Origin: Aquatica leii
Lineage: Eukaryota > Arthropoda > Insecta > Coleoptera > Lampyridae
Direction of reading: 5' to 3'
Assembly (NCBI GenBank): GCA_035610365.1
Contig: CM069435.1
Location: 94,273,389 to 94,337,388, forward strand
Length of the DNA stretch: 64,000 nucleotides
Shown here piece after piece: positions 47,401 through 62,400 of the stretch (the first letter of the stretch is position 1; each line of letters opens with the position of its first letter). Both the position numbers and the translations under genes were made by a program. The notes beneath the pieces were generated by a model, which saw nothing but the letters and a program-made list of their open reading frames with translations, was not told the DNA's origin and did no database searches.

Positions 47401-50400
47401 TTGCAATACGAACAGGGTTAAATATTGCGAAAAATCGAATTGCTAGATACTGTAACGCTTAAAATCGAACGTTAGTAAACCCAGTCTTTACTATGGCACA
47501 CACACTACACACAATTAATAAAGAAAGATTTCATGTATGTTGAACTGGTACATTGCAATACGAACAGGGTTAAATATTGCGAAAAATCGAATTGCTAGAT
47601 ACTGTAACGCTTAAAATCGAACGTTAGTAAACCCAGTCTTTACTATGGCACACACACTACACACAATTAATAAAGAAAGATTTCATGTATGTTGCACTGG
47701 TACATTGCAATACGAACAGGGTTAAATATTGCGAAAAATCGAATTGCTAGATACTGTAACGCTTAAAATCGAACGTTAGTAAACCCAGTCTTTACTATGG
47801 CACACGCACTACACACAATTAATAAAGAAAGATTTCATGTATGTTGCACTGGTACATTGCAATACGAACAGGGTTAAATATTGCGAAAAATCGAATTGCT
47901 AGATACTGTAACGCTTAAAATCGAACGTTAGTAAACCCAGTCTTTACTATGGCATTAACTACACACAATTAATAAAGAAAGATTTCATGTATGTTGAACT
48001 GGTACATTGCAATACGAACAGGGTTAAATATTGCGAAAAATCGAATTGCTAGATACTGTAACGCTTAAAATCGAACGTTAGTAAACCCAGTCTTTACTAT
48101 GGCACACACACTACACACAATTAATAAAGAAAGATTTCATGTATGTTGAACTGGTACATTGCAATACGAACAGGGTTAAGTATTGCGAAAAATCGAATTG
48201 CTAGATACTGTAACGCTTAAAATCGAACGTTAGTAAACCCCGTCTTTACTATGGCACGCACTACACACAATTAATAAAAGAAAGATTTCATGTATGTTGC
48301 ACTGGTACATTGCAATACGAACAGGGTTAAATATTGCGAAAAATCGAATTGCTAGATACTGTAACGCTTAAAATCGAACGTTAGTAAACCCAGTCTTTAC
48401 TATGGCACACACACTACACACAATTAATAAAGAAAGATTTCATGTATGTTGCACTGGTACATTGCAATACGAACAGGGTTAAATATTGCGAAAAATCGAA
48501 TTGCTAGATACTGTAACGCTTAAAATCGAACGTTAGTAAACCCAGTCTTTACTATGGCATTACACTACACACAATTAATAAAGAAAGATTTCATGTATGT
48601 TGAACTGGTACATTGCAATACGAACAGGGTTAAATATTGCGAAAAATCGAATTGCTAGATACTGTAACGCTTAAAATCGAACGTTAGTAAACCCAGTCTT
48701 TACTATGGCACACACACTACACACAATTAATAAAGAAAGATTTCATGTATGTTGCACTGGTACATTGCAATACGAACAGGGTTAAATATTGCGAAAAATC
48801 GAATTGCTAGATACTGTAACGCTTAAAATCGAACGTTAGTAAACCCAGTCTTTACTATGGCACACACACTACACACAATTAATAAAGAAAGATTTCATGT
48901 ATGTTGCACTGGTACATTGCAATACGAACAGGGTTAAATATTGCGAAAAATCGAATTGCTAGATACTGTAACGCTTAAAATCGAACGTTAGTAAACCCAG
49001 TCTTTACTATGGCACGCACTACACACAATTAATAAAGAAAGATTTCATGTATGTTGAACTGGTACATTGCAATACGAACAGGGTTAAATATTGCGAAAAA
49101 TCGAATTGCTAGATACTGTAACGCTTAAAATCGAACGTTAGTAAACCCAGTCTTTACTATGGCACGCACTACACACAATTAATAAAGAAAGATTTCATGT
49201 ATGTTGAACTGGTACATTGCAATACGAACAGGGTTAAATATTGCGAAAAATCGAATTGCTAGATACTGTAACGCTTAAAATCGAACGTTAGTAAACCCAG
49301 TCTTTACTATGGCACACACACTACACACAATTAATAAAGAAAGATTTCATGTATGTTGCACTGGTACATTGCAATACGAACAGGGTTAAATATTGCGAAA
49401 AATCGAATTGCTAGATACTGTAACGCTTAAAATCGAACGTTAGTAAACCCAGTCTTTACTATGGCACACACTACACACAAATAATAAAGAAAGATTTCAT
49501 GTATGTTGCACTGGTACATTGCAATACGAACAGGGTTAAATATTGCGAAAAATCGAATTGCTAGATACTGTAACGCTTAAAATCGAACGTTAGTAAACCC
49601 AGTCTTTACTATGGCATTACACTACACACAATTAATAAAGAAAGATTTCATGTATGTTGAACTGGTACATTGCAATACGAACAGGGTTAAATATTGCGAA
49701 AAATCGAATTGCTAGATACTGTAACGCTTAAAATCGAACGTTAGTAAACCCAGTCTTTACTATGGCACACACACTACACACAATTAATAAAGAAAGATTT
49801 CATGTATGTTGAACTGGTACATTGCAATACGAACAGGGTTAAATATTGCGAAAAATCGAATTGCTAGATACTGTAACGCTTAAAATCGAACGTTAGTAAA
49901 CCCAGTCTTTACTATGGCACACACACTACACACAATTAATAAAGAAAGATTTCATGTATGTTGAACTGGTACATTGCAATACGAACAGGGTTAAATATTG
50001 CGAAAAATCGAATTGCTAGATACTGTAACGCTTAAAATCGAACGTTAGTAAACCCAGTCTTTACTATGGCACACACACTACACACAATTAATAAAGAAAG
50101 ATTTCATGTATGTTGAACTGGTACATTGCAATACGAACAGGGTTAAATATTGCGAAAAATCGAATTGCTAGATACTGTAACGCTTAAAATCGAACGTTAG
50201 TAAACCCAGTCTTTACTATGGCACGCACTACACACAATTAATAAAAGAAAGATTTCATGTATGTTGCACTGGTACATTGCAATACGAACAGGGTTAAATA
50301 TTGCGAAAAATCGAATTGCTAGATACTGTAACGCTTAAAATCGAACGTTAGTAAACCCAGTCTTTACTATGGCACGCACTACACACAATTAATAAAGAAA

Positions 50401-53400
50401 GATTTCATGTATGTTGAACTGGTACATTGCAATACGAACAGGGTTAAATATTGCGAAAAATCGAATTGCTAGATACTGTAACGCTTAAAATCGAACGTTA
50501 GTAAACCCAGTCTTTACTATGGCACACACACTACACACAATTAATAAAGAAAGATTTCATGTATGTTGCACTGGTACATTGCAATACGAACAGGGTTAAA
50601 TATTGCGAAAAATCGAATTGCTAGATACTGTAACGCTTAAAATCGAACGTTAGTAAACCCAGTCTTTACTATGGCACACACACTACACACAATTAATAAA
50701 GAAAGATTTCATGTATGTTGCACTGGTACATTGCAATACGAACAGGGTTAAATATTGCGAAAAATCGAATTGCTAGATACTGTAACGCTTAAAATCGAAC
50801 GTTAGTAAACCCAGTCTTTACTATGGCATTACACTACACACAATTAATAAAGAAAGATTTCATGTATGTTGAACTGGTACATTGCAATACGAACAGGGTT
50901 AAATATTGCGAAAAATCGAATTGCTAGATACTGTAACGCTTAAAATCGAACGTTAGTAAACCCAGTCTTTACTATGGCACACACACTACACACAATTAAT
51001 AAAGAAAGATTTCATGTATGTTGAACTGGTACATTGCAATACGAACAGGGTTAAATATTGCGAAAAATCGAATTGCTAGATACTGTAACGCTTAAAATCG
51101 AACGTTAGTAAACCCAGTCTTTACTATGGCACACACACTACACACAATTAATAAAGAAAGATTTCATGTATGTTGAACTGGTACATTGCAATACGAACAG
51201 GGTTAAATATTGCGAAAAATCGAATTGCTAGATACTGTAACGCTTAAAATCGAACGTTAGTAAACCCAGTCTTTACTATGGCACACACACTACACACAAT
51301 TAATAAAGAAAGATTTCATGTATGTTGCACTGGTACATTGCAATACGAACAGGGTTAAATATTGCGAAAAATCGAATTGCTAGATACTGTAACGCTTAAA
51401 ATCGAACGTTAGTAAACCCAGTCTTTACTATGGCACACACACTACACACAATTAATAAAGAAAGATTTCATGTATGTTGAACTGGTACATTGCAATACGA
51501 ACAGGGTTAAATATTGCGAAAAATCGAATTGCTAGATACTGTAACGCTTAAAATCGAACGTTAGTAAACCCAGTCTTTACTATGGCACACACACTACACA
51601 CAATTAATAAAGAAAGATTTCATGTATGTTGCACTGGTACATTGCAATACGAACAGGGTTAAATATTGCGAAAAATCGAATTGCTAGATACTGTAACGCT
51701 TAAAATCGAACGTTAGTAAACCCAGTCTTTACTATGGCACACACTACACACAATTAATAAAGAAAGATTTCATGTATGTTGCACTGGTACATTGCAATAC
51801 GAACAGGGTTAAATATTGCGAAAAATCGAATTGCTAGATACTGTAACGCTTAAAATCGAACGTTAGTAAACCCAGTCTTTACTATGGCACACACACTACA
51901 CACAATTAATAAAGAAAGATTTCATGTATGTTGAACTGGTACATTGCAATACGAACAGGGTTAAATATTGCGAAAAATCGAATTGCTAGATACTGTAACG
52001 CTTAAAATCGAACGTTAGTAAACCCAGTCTTTACTATGGCACACACACTACACACAATTAATAAAGAAAGATTTCATGTATGTTGCACTGGTACATTGCA
52101 ATACGAACAGGGTTAAATATTGCGAAAAATCGAATTGCTAGATACTGTAACGCTTAAAATCGAACGTTAGTAAACCCAGTCTTTACTATGGCATACGCAC
52201 TACACACAATTAATAAAGAAAGATTTCATGTATGTTGCACTGGTACATTGCAATACGAACAGGGTTAAATATTGCGAAAAATCGAATTGCTAGATACTGT
52301 AACGCTTAAAATCGAACGTTAGTAAACCCAGTCTTTACTATGGCACGCACTACACACAATTAATAAAGAAAGATTTCATGTATGTTGAACTGGTACATTG
52401 CAATACGAACAGGGTTAAATATTGCGAAAAATCGAATTGCTAGATACTGTAACGCTTAAAATCGAACGTTAGTAAACCCAGTCTTTACTATGGCACACAC
52501 ACTACACACAATTAATAAAGAAAGATTTCATGTATGTTGAACTGGTACATTGCAATACGAACAGGGTTAAATATTGCGAAAAATCGAATTGCTAGATACT
52601 GTAACGCTTAAAATCGAACGTTAGTAAACCCAGTCTTTACTATGGCACACACACTACACACAATTAATAAAGAAAGATTTCATGTATGTTGCACTGGTAC
52701 ATTGCAATACGAACAGGGTTAAATATTGCGAAAAATCGAATTGCTAGATACTGTAACGCTTAAAATCGAACGTTAGTAAACCCAGTCTTTACTATGGCAC
52801 ACACACTACACACAATTAATAAAGAAAGATTTCATGTATGTTGAACTGGTACATTGCAATACGAACAGGGTTAAATATTGCGAAAAATCGAATTGCTAGA
52901 TACTGTAACGCTTAAAATCGAACGTTAGTAAACCCAGTCTTTACTATGGCACACACACTACACACAATTAATAAAGAAAGATTTCATGTATGTTGAACTG
53001 GTACATTGCAATACGAACAGGGTTAAATATTGCGAAAAATCGAATTGCTAGATACTGTAACGCTTAAAATCGAACGTTAGTAAACCCAGTCTTTACTATG
53101 GCACGCACTACACACAATTAATAAAGAAAGATTTCATGTATGTTGAACTGGTACATTGCAATACGAACAGGGTTAAATATTGCGAAAAATCGAATTGCTA
53201 GATACTGTAACGCTTAAAATCGAACGTTAGTAAACCCAGTCTTTACTATGGCACACACACTACACACAATTAATAAAGAAAGATTTCATGTATGTTGCAC
53301 TGGTACATTGCAATACGAACAGGGTTAAATATTGCGAAAAATCGAATTGCTAGATACTGTAACGCTTAAAATCGAACGTTAGTAAACCCAGTCTTTACTA

Positions 53401-56400
53401 TGGCATTAACTACACACAATTAATAAAGAAAGATTTCATGTATGTTGCACTGGTACATTGCAATACGAACAGGGTTAAATATTGCGAAAAATCGAATTGC
53501 TAGATACTGTAACGCTTAAAATCGAACGTTAGTAAACCCAGTCTTTACTATGGCACACACACTACACACAATTAATAAAGAAAGATTTCATGTATGTTGA
53601 ACTGGTACATTGCAATACGAACAGGGTTAAATATTGCGAAAAATCGAATTGCTAGATACTGTAACGCTTAAAATCGAACGTTAGTAAACCCAGTCTTTAC
53701 TATGGCACACACACTACACACAATTAATAAAGAAAGATTTCATGTATGTTGAACTGGTACATTGCAATACGAACAGGGTTAAATATTGCGAAAAATCGAA
53801 TTGCTAGATACTGTAACGCTTAAAATCGAACGTTAGTAAACCCAGTCTTTACTATGGCACACACACTACACACAATTAATAAAGAAAGATTTCATGTATG
53901 TTGCACTGGTACATTGCAATACGAACAGGGTTAAATATTGCGAAAAATCGAATTGCTAGATACTGTAACGCTTAAAATCGAACGTTAGTAAACCCAGTCT
54001 TTACTATGGCACACACACTACACACAATTAATAAAGAAAGATTTCATGTATGTTGAACTGGTACATTGCAATACGAACAGGGTTAAATATTGCGAAAAAT
54101 CGAATTGCTAGATACTGTAACGCTTAAAATCGAACGTTAGTAAACCCAGTCTTTACTATGGCACACACACTACACACAATTAATAAAGAAAGATTTCATG
54201 TATGTTGAACTGGTACATTGCAATACGAACAGGGTTAAATATTGCGAAAAATCGAATTGCTAGATACTGTAACGCTTAAAATCGAACGTTAGTAAACCCA
54301 GTCTTTACTATGGCACACACACTACACACAATTAATAAAGAAAGATTTCATGTATGTTGCACTGGTACATTGCAATACGAACAGGGTTAAATATTGCGAA
54401 AAATCGAATTGCTAGATACTGTAACGCTTAAAATCGAACGTTAGTAAACCCAGTCTTTACTATGGCACACACACTACACACAATTAATAAAGAAAGATTT
54501 CATGTATGTTGAACTGGTACATTGCAATACGAACAGGGTTAAATATTGCGAAAAATCGAATTGCTAGATACTGTAACGCTTAAAATCGAACGTTAGTAAA
54601 CCCAGTCTTTACTATGGCACACACACTACACACAATTAATAAAGAAAGATTTCATGTATGTTGCACTGGTACATTGCAATACGAACAGGGTTAAATATTG
54701 CGAAAAATCGAATTGCTAGATACTGTAACGCTTAAAATCGAACGTTAGTAAACCCAGTCTTTACTATGGCATTACACTACACACAATTAATAAAGAAAGA
54801 TTTCATGTATGTTGCACTGGTACATTGCAATACGAACAGGGTTAAATATTGCGAAAAATCGAATTGCTAGATACTGTAACGCTTAAAATCGAACGTTAGT
54901 AAACCCAGTCTTTACTATGGCACACACACTACACACAATTAATAAAGAAAGATTTCATGTATGTTGAACTGGTACATTGCAATACGAACAGGGTTAAATA
55001 TTGCGAAAAATCGAATTGCTAGATACTGTAACGCTTAAAATCGAACGTTAGTAAACCCAGTCTTTACTATGGCACACACACTACACACAATTAATAAAGA
55101 AAGATTTCATGTATGTTGAACTGGTACATTGCAATACGAACAGGGTTAAATATTGCGAAAAATCGAATTGCTAGATACTGTAACGCTTAAAATCGAACGT
55201 TAGTAAACCCAGTCTTTACTATGGCACGCACTACACACAATTAATAAAGAAAGATTTCATGTATGTTGAACTGGTACATTGCAATACGAACAGGGTTAAA
55301 TATTGCGAAAAATCGAATTGCTAGATACTGTAACGCTTAAAATCGAACGTTAGTAAACCCAGTCTTTACTATGGCACACACACTACACACAATTAATAAA
55401 GAAAGATTTCATGTATGTTGAACTGGTACATTGCAATACGAACAGGGTTAAATATTGCGAAAAATCGAATTGCTAGATACTGTAACGCTTAAAATCGAAC
55501 GTTAGTAAACCCAGTCTTTACTATGGCACACACACTACACACAATTAATAAAGAAAGATTTCATGTATGTTGCACTGGTACATTGCAATACGAACAGGGT
55601 TAAATATTGCGAAAAATCGAATTGCTAGATACTGTAACGCTTAAAATCGAACGTTAGTAAACCCAGTCTTTACTATGGCACACACACTACACACAATTAA
55701 TAAAGAAAGATTTCATGTATGTTGAACTGGTACATTGCAATACGAACAGGGTTAAGTATTGCGAAAAATCGAATTGCTAGATACTGTAACGCTTAAAATC
55801 GAACGTTAGTAAACCCCGTCTTTACTATGGCACGCACTACACACAATTAATAAAAGAAAGATTTCATGTATGTTGCACTGGTACATTGCAATACGAACAG
55901 GGTTAAATATTGCGAAAAATCGAATTGCTAGATACTGTAACGCTTAAAATCGAACGTTAGTAAACCCAGTCTTTACTATGGCACACACACTACACACAAT
56001 TAATAAAGAAAGATTTCATGTATGTTGAACTGGTACATTGCAATACGAACAGGGTTAAATATTGCGAAAAATCGAATTGCTAGATACTGTAACGCTTAAA
56101 ATCGAACGTTAGTAAACCCAGTCTTTACTATGGCACACACACTACACACAATTAATAAAGAAAGATTTCATGTATGTTGAACTGGTACATTGCAATACGA
56201 ACAGGGTTAAATATTGCGAAAAATCGAATTGCTAGATACTGTAACGCTTAAAATCGAACGTTAGTAAACCCAGTCTTTACTATGGCACACACACTACACA
56301 CAATTAATAAAGAAAGATTTCATGTATGTTGCACTGGTACATTGCAATACGAACAGGGTTAAATATTGCGAAAAATCGAATTGCTAGATACTGTAACGCT

Positions 56401-59400
56401 TAAAATCGAACGTTAGTAAACCCAGTCTTTACTATGGCACACACACTACACACAATTAATAAAGAAAGATTTCATGTATGTTGCACTGGTACATTGCAAT
56501 ACGAACAGGGTTAAATATTGCGAAAAATCGAATTGCTAGATACTGTAACGCTTAAAATCGAACGTTAGTAAACCCAGTCTTTACTATGGCATTACACTAC
56601 ACACAATTAATAAAGAAAGATTTCATGTATGTTGCACTGGTACATTGCAATACGAACAGGGTTAAATATTGCGAAAAATCGAATTGCTAGATACTGTAAC
56701 GCTTAAAATCGAACGTTAGTAAACCCAGTCTTTACTATGGCATTACACTACACACAATTAATAAAGAAAGATTTCATGTATGTTGAACTGGTACATTGCA
56801 ATACGAACAGGGTTAAATATTGCGAAAAATCGAATTGCTAGATACTGTAACGCTTAAAATCGAACGTTAGTAAACCCAGTCTTTACTATGGCACACACAC
56901 TACACACAATTAATAAAGAAAGATTTCATGTATGTTGAACTGGTACATTGCAATACGAACAGGGTTAAATATTGCGAAAAATCGAATTGCTAGATACTGT
57001 AACGCTTAAAATCGAACGTTAGTAAACCCAGTCTTTACTATGGCACACACTACACACAATTAATAAAGAAAGATTTCATGTATGTTGCACTGGTACATTG
57101 CAATACGAACAGGGTTAAATATTGCGAAAAATCGAATTGCTAGATACTGTAACGCTTAAAATCGAACGTTAGTAAACCCAGTCTTTACTATGGCACACAC
57201 ACTACACACAATTAATAAAGAAAGATTTCATGTATGTTGAACTGGTACATTGCAATACGAACAGGGTTAAATATTGCGAAAAATCGAATTGCTAGATACT
57301 GTAACGCTTAAAATCGAACGTTAGTAAACCCAGTCTTTACTATGGCACACACACTACACACAATTAATAAAGAAAGATTTCATGTATGTTGCACTGGTAC
57401 ATTGCAATACGAACAGGGTTAAATATTGCGAAAAATCGAATTGCTAGATACTGTAACGCTTAAAATCGAACGTTAGTAAACCCAGTCTTTACTATGGCAC
57501 ACACACTACACACAATTAATAAAGAAAGATTTCATGTATGTTGCACTGGTACATTGCAATACGAACAGGGTTAAATATTGCGAAAAATCGAATTGCTAGA
57601 TACTGTAACGCTTAAAATCGAACGTTAGTAAACCCAGTCTTTACTATGGCACGCACTACACACAATTAATAAAGAAAGATTTCATGTATGTTGAACTGGT
57701 ACATTGCAATACGAACAGGGTTAAATATTGCGAAAAATCGAATTGCTAGATACTGTAACGCTTAAAATCGAACGTTAGTAAACCCAGTCTTTACTATGGC
57801 ACGCACTACACACAATTAATAAAGAAAGATTTCATGTATGTTGCACTGGTACATTGCAATACGAACAGGGTTAAATATTGCGAAAAATCGAATTGCTAGA
57901 TACTGTAACGCTTAAAATCGAACGTTAGTAAACCCAGTCTTTACTATGGCACACACTACACACAAATAATAAAGAAAGATTTCATGTATGTTGCACTGGT
58001 ACATTGCAATACGAACAGGGTTAAATATTGCGAAAAATCGAATTGCTAGATACTGTAACGCTTAAAATCGAACGTTAGTAAACCCAGTCTTTACTATGGC
58101 ACACACACTACACACAATTAATAAAGAAAGATTTCATGTATGTTGAACTGGTACATTGCAATACGAACAGGGTTAAATATTGCGAAAAATCGAATTGCTA
58201 GATACTGTAACGCTTAAAATCGAACGTTAGTAAACCCAGTCTTTACTATGGCACACACACTACACACAATTAATAAAGAAAGATTTCATGTATGTTGCAC
58301 TGGTACATTGCAATACGAACAGGGTTAAATATTGCGAAAAATCGAATTGCTAGATACTGTAACGCTTAAAATCGAACGTTAGTAAACCCAGTCTTTACTA
58401 TGGCACACACACTACACACAATTAATAAAGAAAGATTTCATGTATGTTGAACTGGTACATTGCAATACGAACAGGGTTAAATATTGCGAAAAATCGAATT
58501 GCTAGATACTGTAACGCTTAAAATCGAACGTTAGTAAACCCAGTCTTTACTATGGCACACACACTACACACAATTAATAAAGAAAGATTTCATGTATGTT
58601 GAACTGGTACATTGCAATACGAACAGGGTTAAATATTGCGAAAAATCGAATTGCTAGATACTGTAACGCTTAAAATCGAACGTTAGTAAACCCAGTCTTT
58701 ACTATGGCACGCACTACACACAATTAATAAAAGAAAGATTTCATGTATGTTGCACTGGTACATTGCAATACGAACAGGGTTAAATATTGCGAAAAATCGA
58801 ATTGCTAGATACTGTAACGCTTAAAATCGAACGTTAGTAAACCCAGTCTTTACTATGGCACACACTACACACAAATAATAAAGAAAGATTTCATGTATGT
58901 TGCACTGGTACATTGCAATACGAACAGGGTTAAATATTGCGAAAAATCGAATTGCTAGATACTGTAACGCTTAAAATCGAACGTTAGTAAACCCAGTCTT
59001 TACTATGGCACGCACTACACACAATTAATAAAGAAAGATTTCATGTATGTTGAACTGGTACATTGCAATACGAACAGGGTTAAATATTGCGAAAAATCGA
59101 ATTGCTAGATACTGTAACGCTTAAAATCGAACGTTAGTAAACCCAGTCTTTACTATGGCACACACACTACACACAATTAATAAAGAAAGATTTCATGTAT
59201 GTTGAACTGGTACATTGCAATACGAACAGGGTTAAATATTGCGAAAAATCGAATTGCTAGATACTGTAACGCTTAAAATCGAACGTTAGTAAACCCAGTC
59301 TTTACTATGGCACACACACTACACACAATTAATAAAGAAAGATTTCATGTATGTTGCACTGGTACATTGCAATACGAACAGGGTTAAATATTGCGAAAAA

Positions 59401-62400
59401 TCGAATTGCTAGATACTGTAACGCTTAAAATCGAACGTTAGTAAACCCAGTCTTTACTATGGCACACACACTACACACAATTAATAAAGAAAGATTTCAT
59501 GTATGTTGAACTGGTACATTGCAATACGAACAGGGTTAAATATTGCGAAAAATCGAATTGCTAGATACTGTAACGCTTAAAATCGAACGTTAGTAAACCC
59601 AGTCTTTACTATGGCACGCACTACACACAATTAATAAAGAAAGATTTCATGTATGTTGAACTGGTACATTGCAATACGAACAGGGTTAAATATTGCGAAA
59701 AATCGAATTGCTAGATACTGTAACGCTTAAAATCGAACGTTAGTAAACCCAGTCTTTACTATGGCACACACACTACACACAATTAATAAAGAAAGATTTC
59801 ATGTATGTTGAACTGGTACATTGCAATACGAACAGGGTTAAATATTGCGAAAAATCGAATTGCTAGATACTGTAACGCTTAAAATCGAACGTTAGTAAAC
59901 CCAGTCTTTACTATGGCACACACACTACACACAATTAATAAAGAAAGATTTCATGTATGTTGCACTGGTACATTGCAATACGAACAGGGTTAAATATTGC
60001 GAAAAATCGAATTGCTAGATACTGTAACGCTTAAAATCGAACGTTAGTAAACCCAGTCTTTACTATGGCACACACACTACACACAATTAATAAAGAAAGA
60101 TTTCATGTATGTTGCACTGGTACATTGCAATACGAACAGGGTTAAATATTGCGAAAAATCGAATTGCTAGATACTGTAACGCTTAAAATCGAACGTTAGT
60201 AAACCCAGTCTTTACTATGGCACACACACTACACACAATTAATAAAGAAAGATTTCATGTATGTTGAACTGGTACATTGCAATACGAACAGGGTTAAATA
60301 TTGCGAAAAATCGAATTGCTAGATACTGTAACGCTTAAAATCGAACGTTAGTAAACCCAGTCTTTACTATGGCACGCACTACACACAATTAATAAAAGAA
60401 AGATTTCATGTATGTTGCACTGGTACATTGCAATACGAACAGGGTTAAATATTGCGAAAAATCGAATTGCTAGATACTGTAACGCTTAAAATCGAACGTT
60501 AGTAAACCCAGTCTTTACTATGGCACGCACTACACACAATTAATAAAGAAAGATTTCATGTATGTTGAACTGGTACATTGCAATACGAACAGGGTTAAAT
60601 ATTGCGAAAAATCGAATTGCTAGATACTGTAACGCTTAAAATCGAACGTTAGTAAACCCAGTCTTTACTATGGCACACACACTACACACAATTAATAAAG
60701 AAAGATTTCATGTATGTTGCACTGGTACATTGCAATACGAACAGGGTTAAATATTGCGAAAAATCGAATTGCTAGATACTGTAACGCTTAAAATCGAACG
60801 TTAGTAAACCCAGTCTTTACTATGGCACACACACTACACACAATTAATAAAGAAAGATTTCATGTATGTTGCACTGGTACATTGCAATACGAACAGGGTT
60901 AAATATTGCGAAAAATCGAATTGCTAGATACTGTAACGCTTAAAATCGAACGTTAGTAAACCCAGTCTTTACTATGGCACACACACTACACACAATTAAT
61001 AAAGAAAGATTTCATGTATGTTGAACTGGTACATTGCAATACGAACAGGGTTAAATATTGCGAAAAATCGAATTGCTAGATACTGTAACGCTTAAAATCG
61101 AACGTTAGTAAACCCAGTCTTTACTATGGCACACACACTACACACAATTAATAAAGAAAGATTTCATGTATGTTGAACTGGTACATTGCAATACGAACAG
61201 GGTTAAATATTGCGAAAAATCGAATTGCTAGATACTGTAACGCTTAAAATCGAACGTTAGTAAACCCAGTCTTTACTATGGCACACACACTACACACAAT
61301 TAATAAAGAAAGATTTCATGTATGTTGCACTGGTACATTGCAATACGAACAGGGTTAAATATTGCGAAAAATCGAATTGCTAGATACTGTAACGCTTAAA
61401 ATCGAACGTTAGTAAACCCAGTCTTTACTATGGCACACACTACACACAATTAATAAAGAAAGATTTCATGTATGTTGCACTGGTACATTGCAATACGAAC
61501 AGGGTTAAATATTGCGAAAAATCGAATTGCTAGATACTGTAACGCTTAAAATCGAACGTTAGTAAACCCAGTCTTTACTATGGCACACACACTACACACA
61601 ATTAATAAAGAAAGATTTCATGTATGTTGCACTGGTACATTGCAATACGAACAGGGTTAAATATTGCGAAAAATCGAATTGCTAGATACTGTAACGCTTA
61701 AAATCGAACGTTAGTAAACCCAGTCTTTACTATGGCACACACACTACACACAATTAATAAAGAAAGATTTCATGTATGTTGCACTGGTACATTGCAATAC
61801 GAACAGGGTTAAATATTGCGAAAAATCGAATTGCTAGATACTGTAACGCTTAAAATCGAACGTTAGTAAACCCAGTCTTTACTATGGCACACACACTACA
61901 CACAATTAATAAAGAAAGATTTCATGTATGTTGCACTGGTACATTGCAATACGAACAGGGTTAAATATTGCGAAAAATCGAATTGCTAGATACTGTAACG
62001 CTTAAAATCGAACGTTAGTAAACCCAGTCTTTACTATGGCACACACACTACACACAATTAATAAAGAAAGATTTCATGTATGTTGCACTGGTACATTGCA
62101 ATACGAACAGGGTTAAATATTGCGAAAAATCGAATTGCTAGATACTGTAACGCTTAAAATCGAACGTTAGTAAACCCAGTCTTTACTATGGCACACACTA
62201 CACACAATTAATAAAGAAAGATTTCATGTATGTTGCACTGGTACATTGCAATACGAACAGGGTTAAATATTGCGAAAAATCGAATTGCTAGATACTGTAA
62301 CGCTTAAAATCGAACGTTAGTAAACCCAGTCTTTACTATGGCACACACTACACACAATTAATAAAGAAAGATTTCATGTATGTTGCACTGGTACATTGCA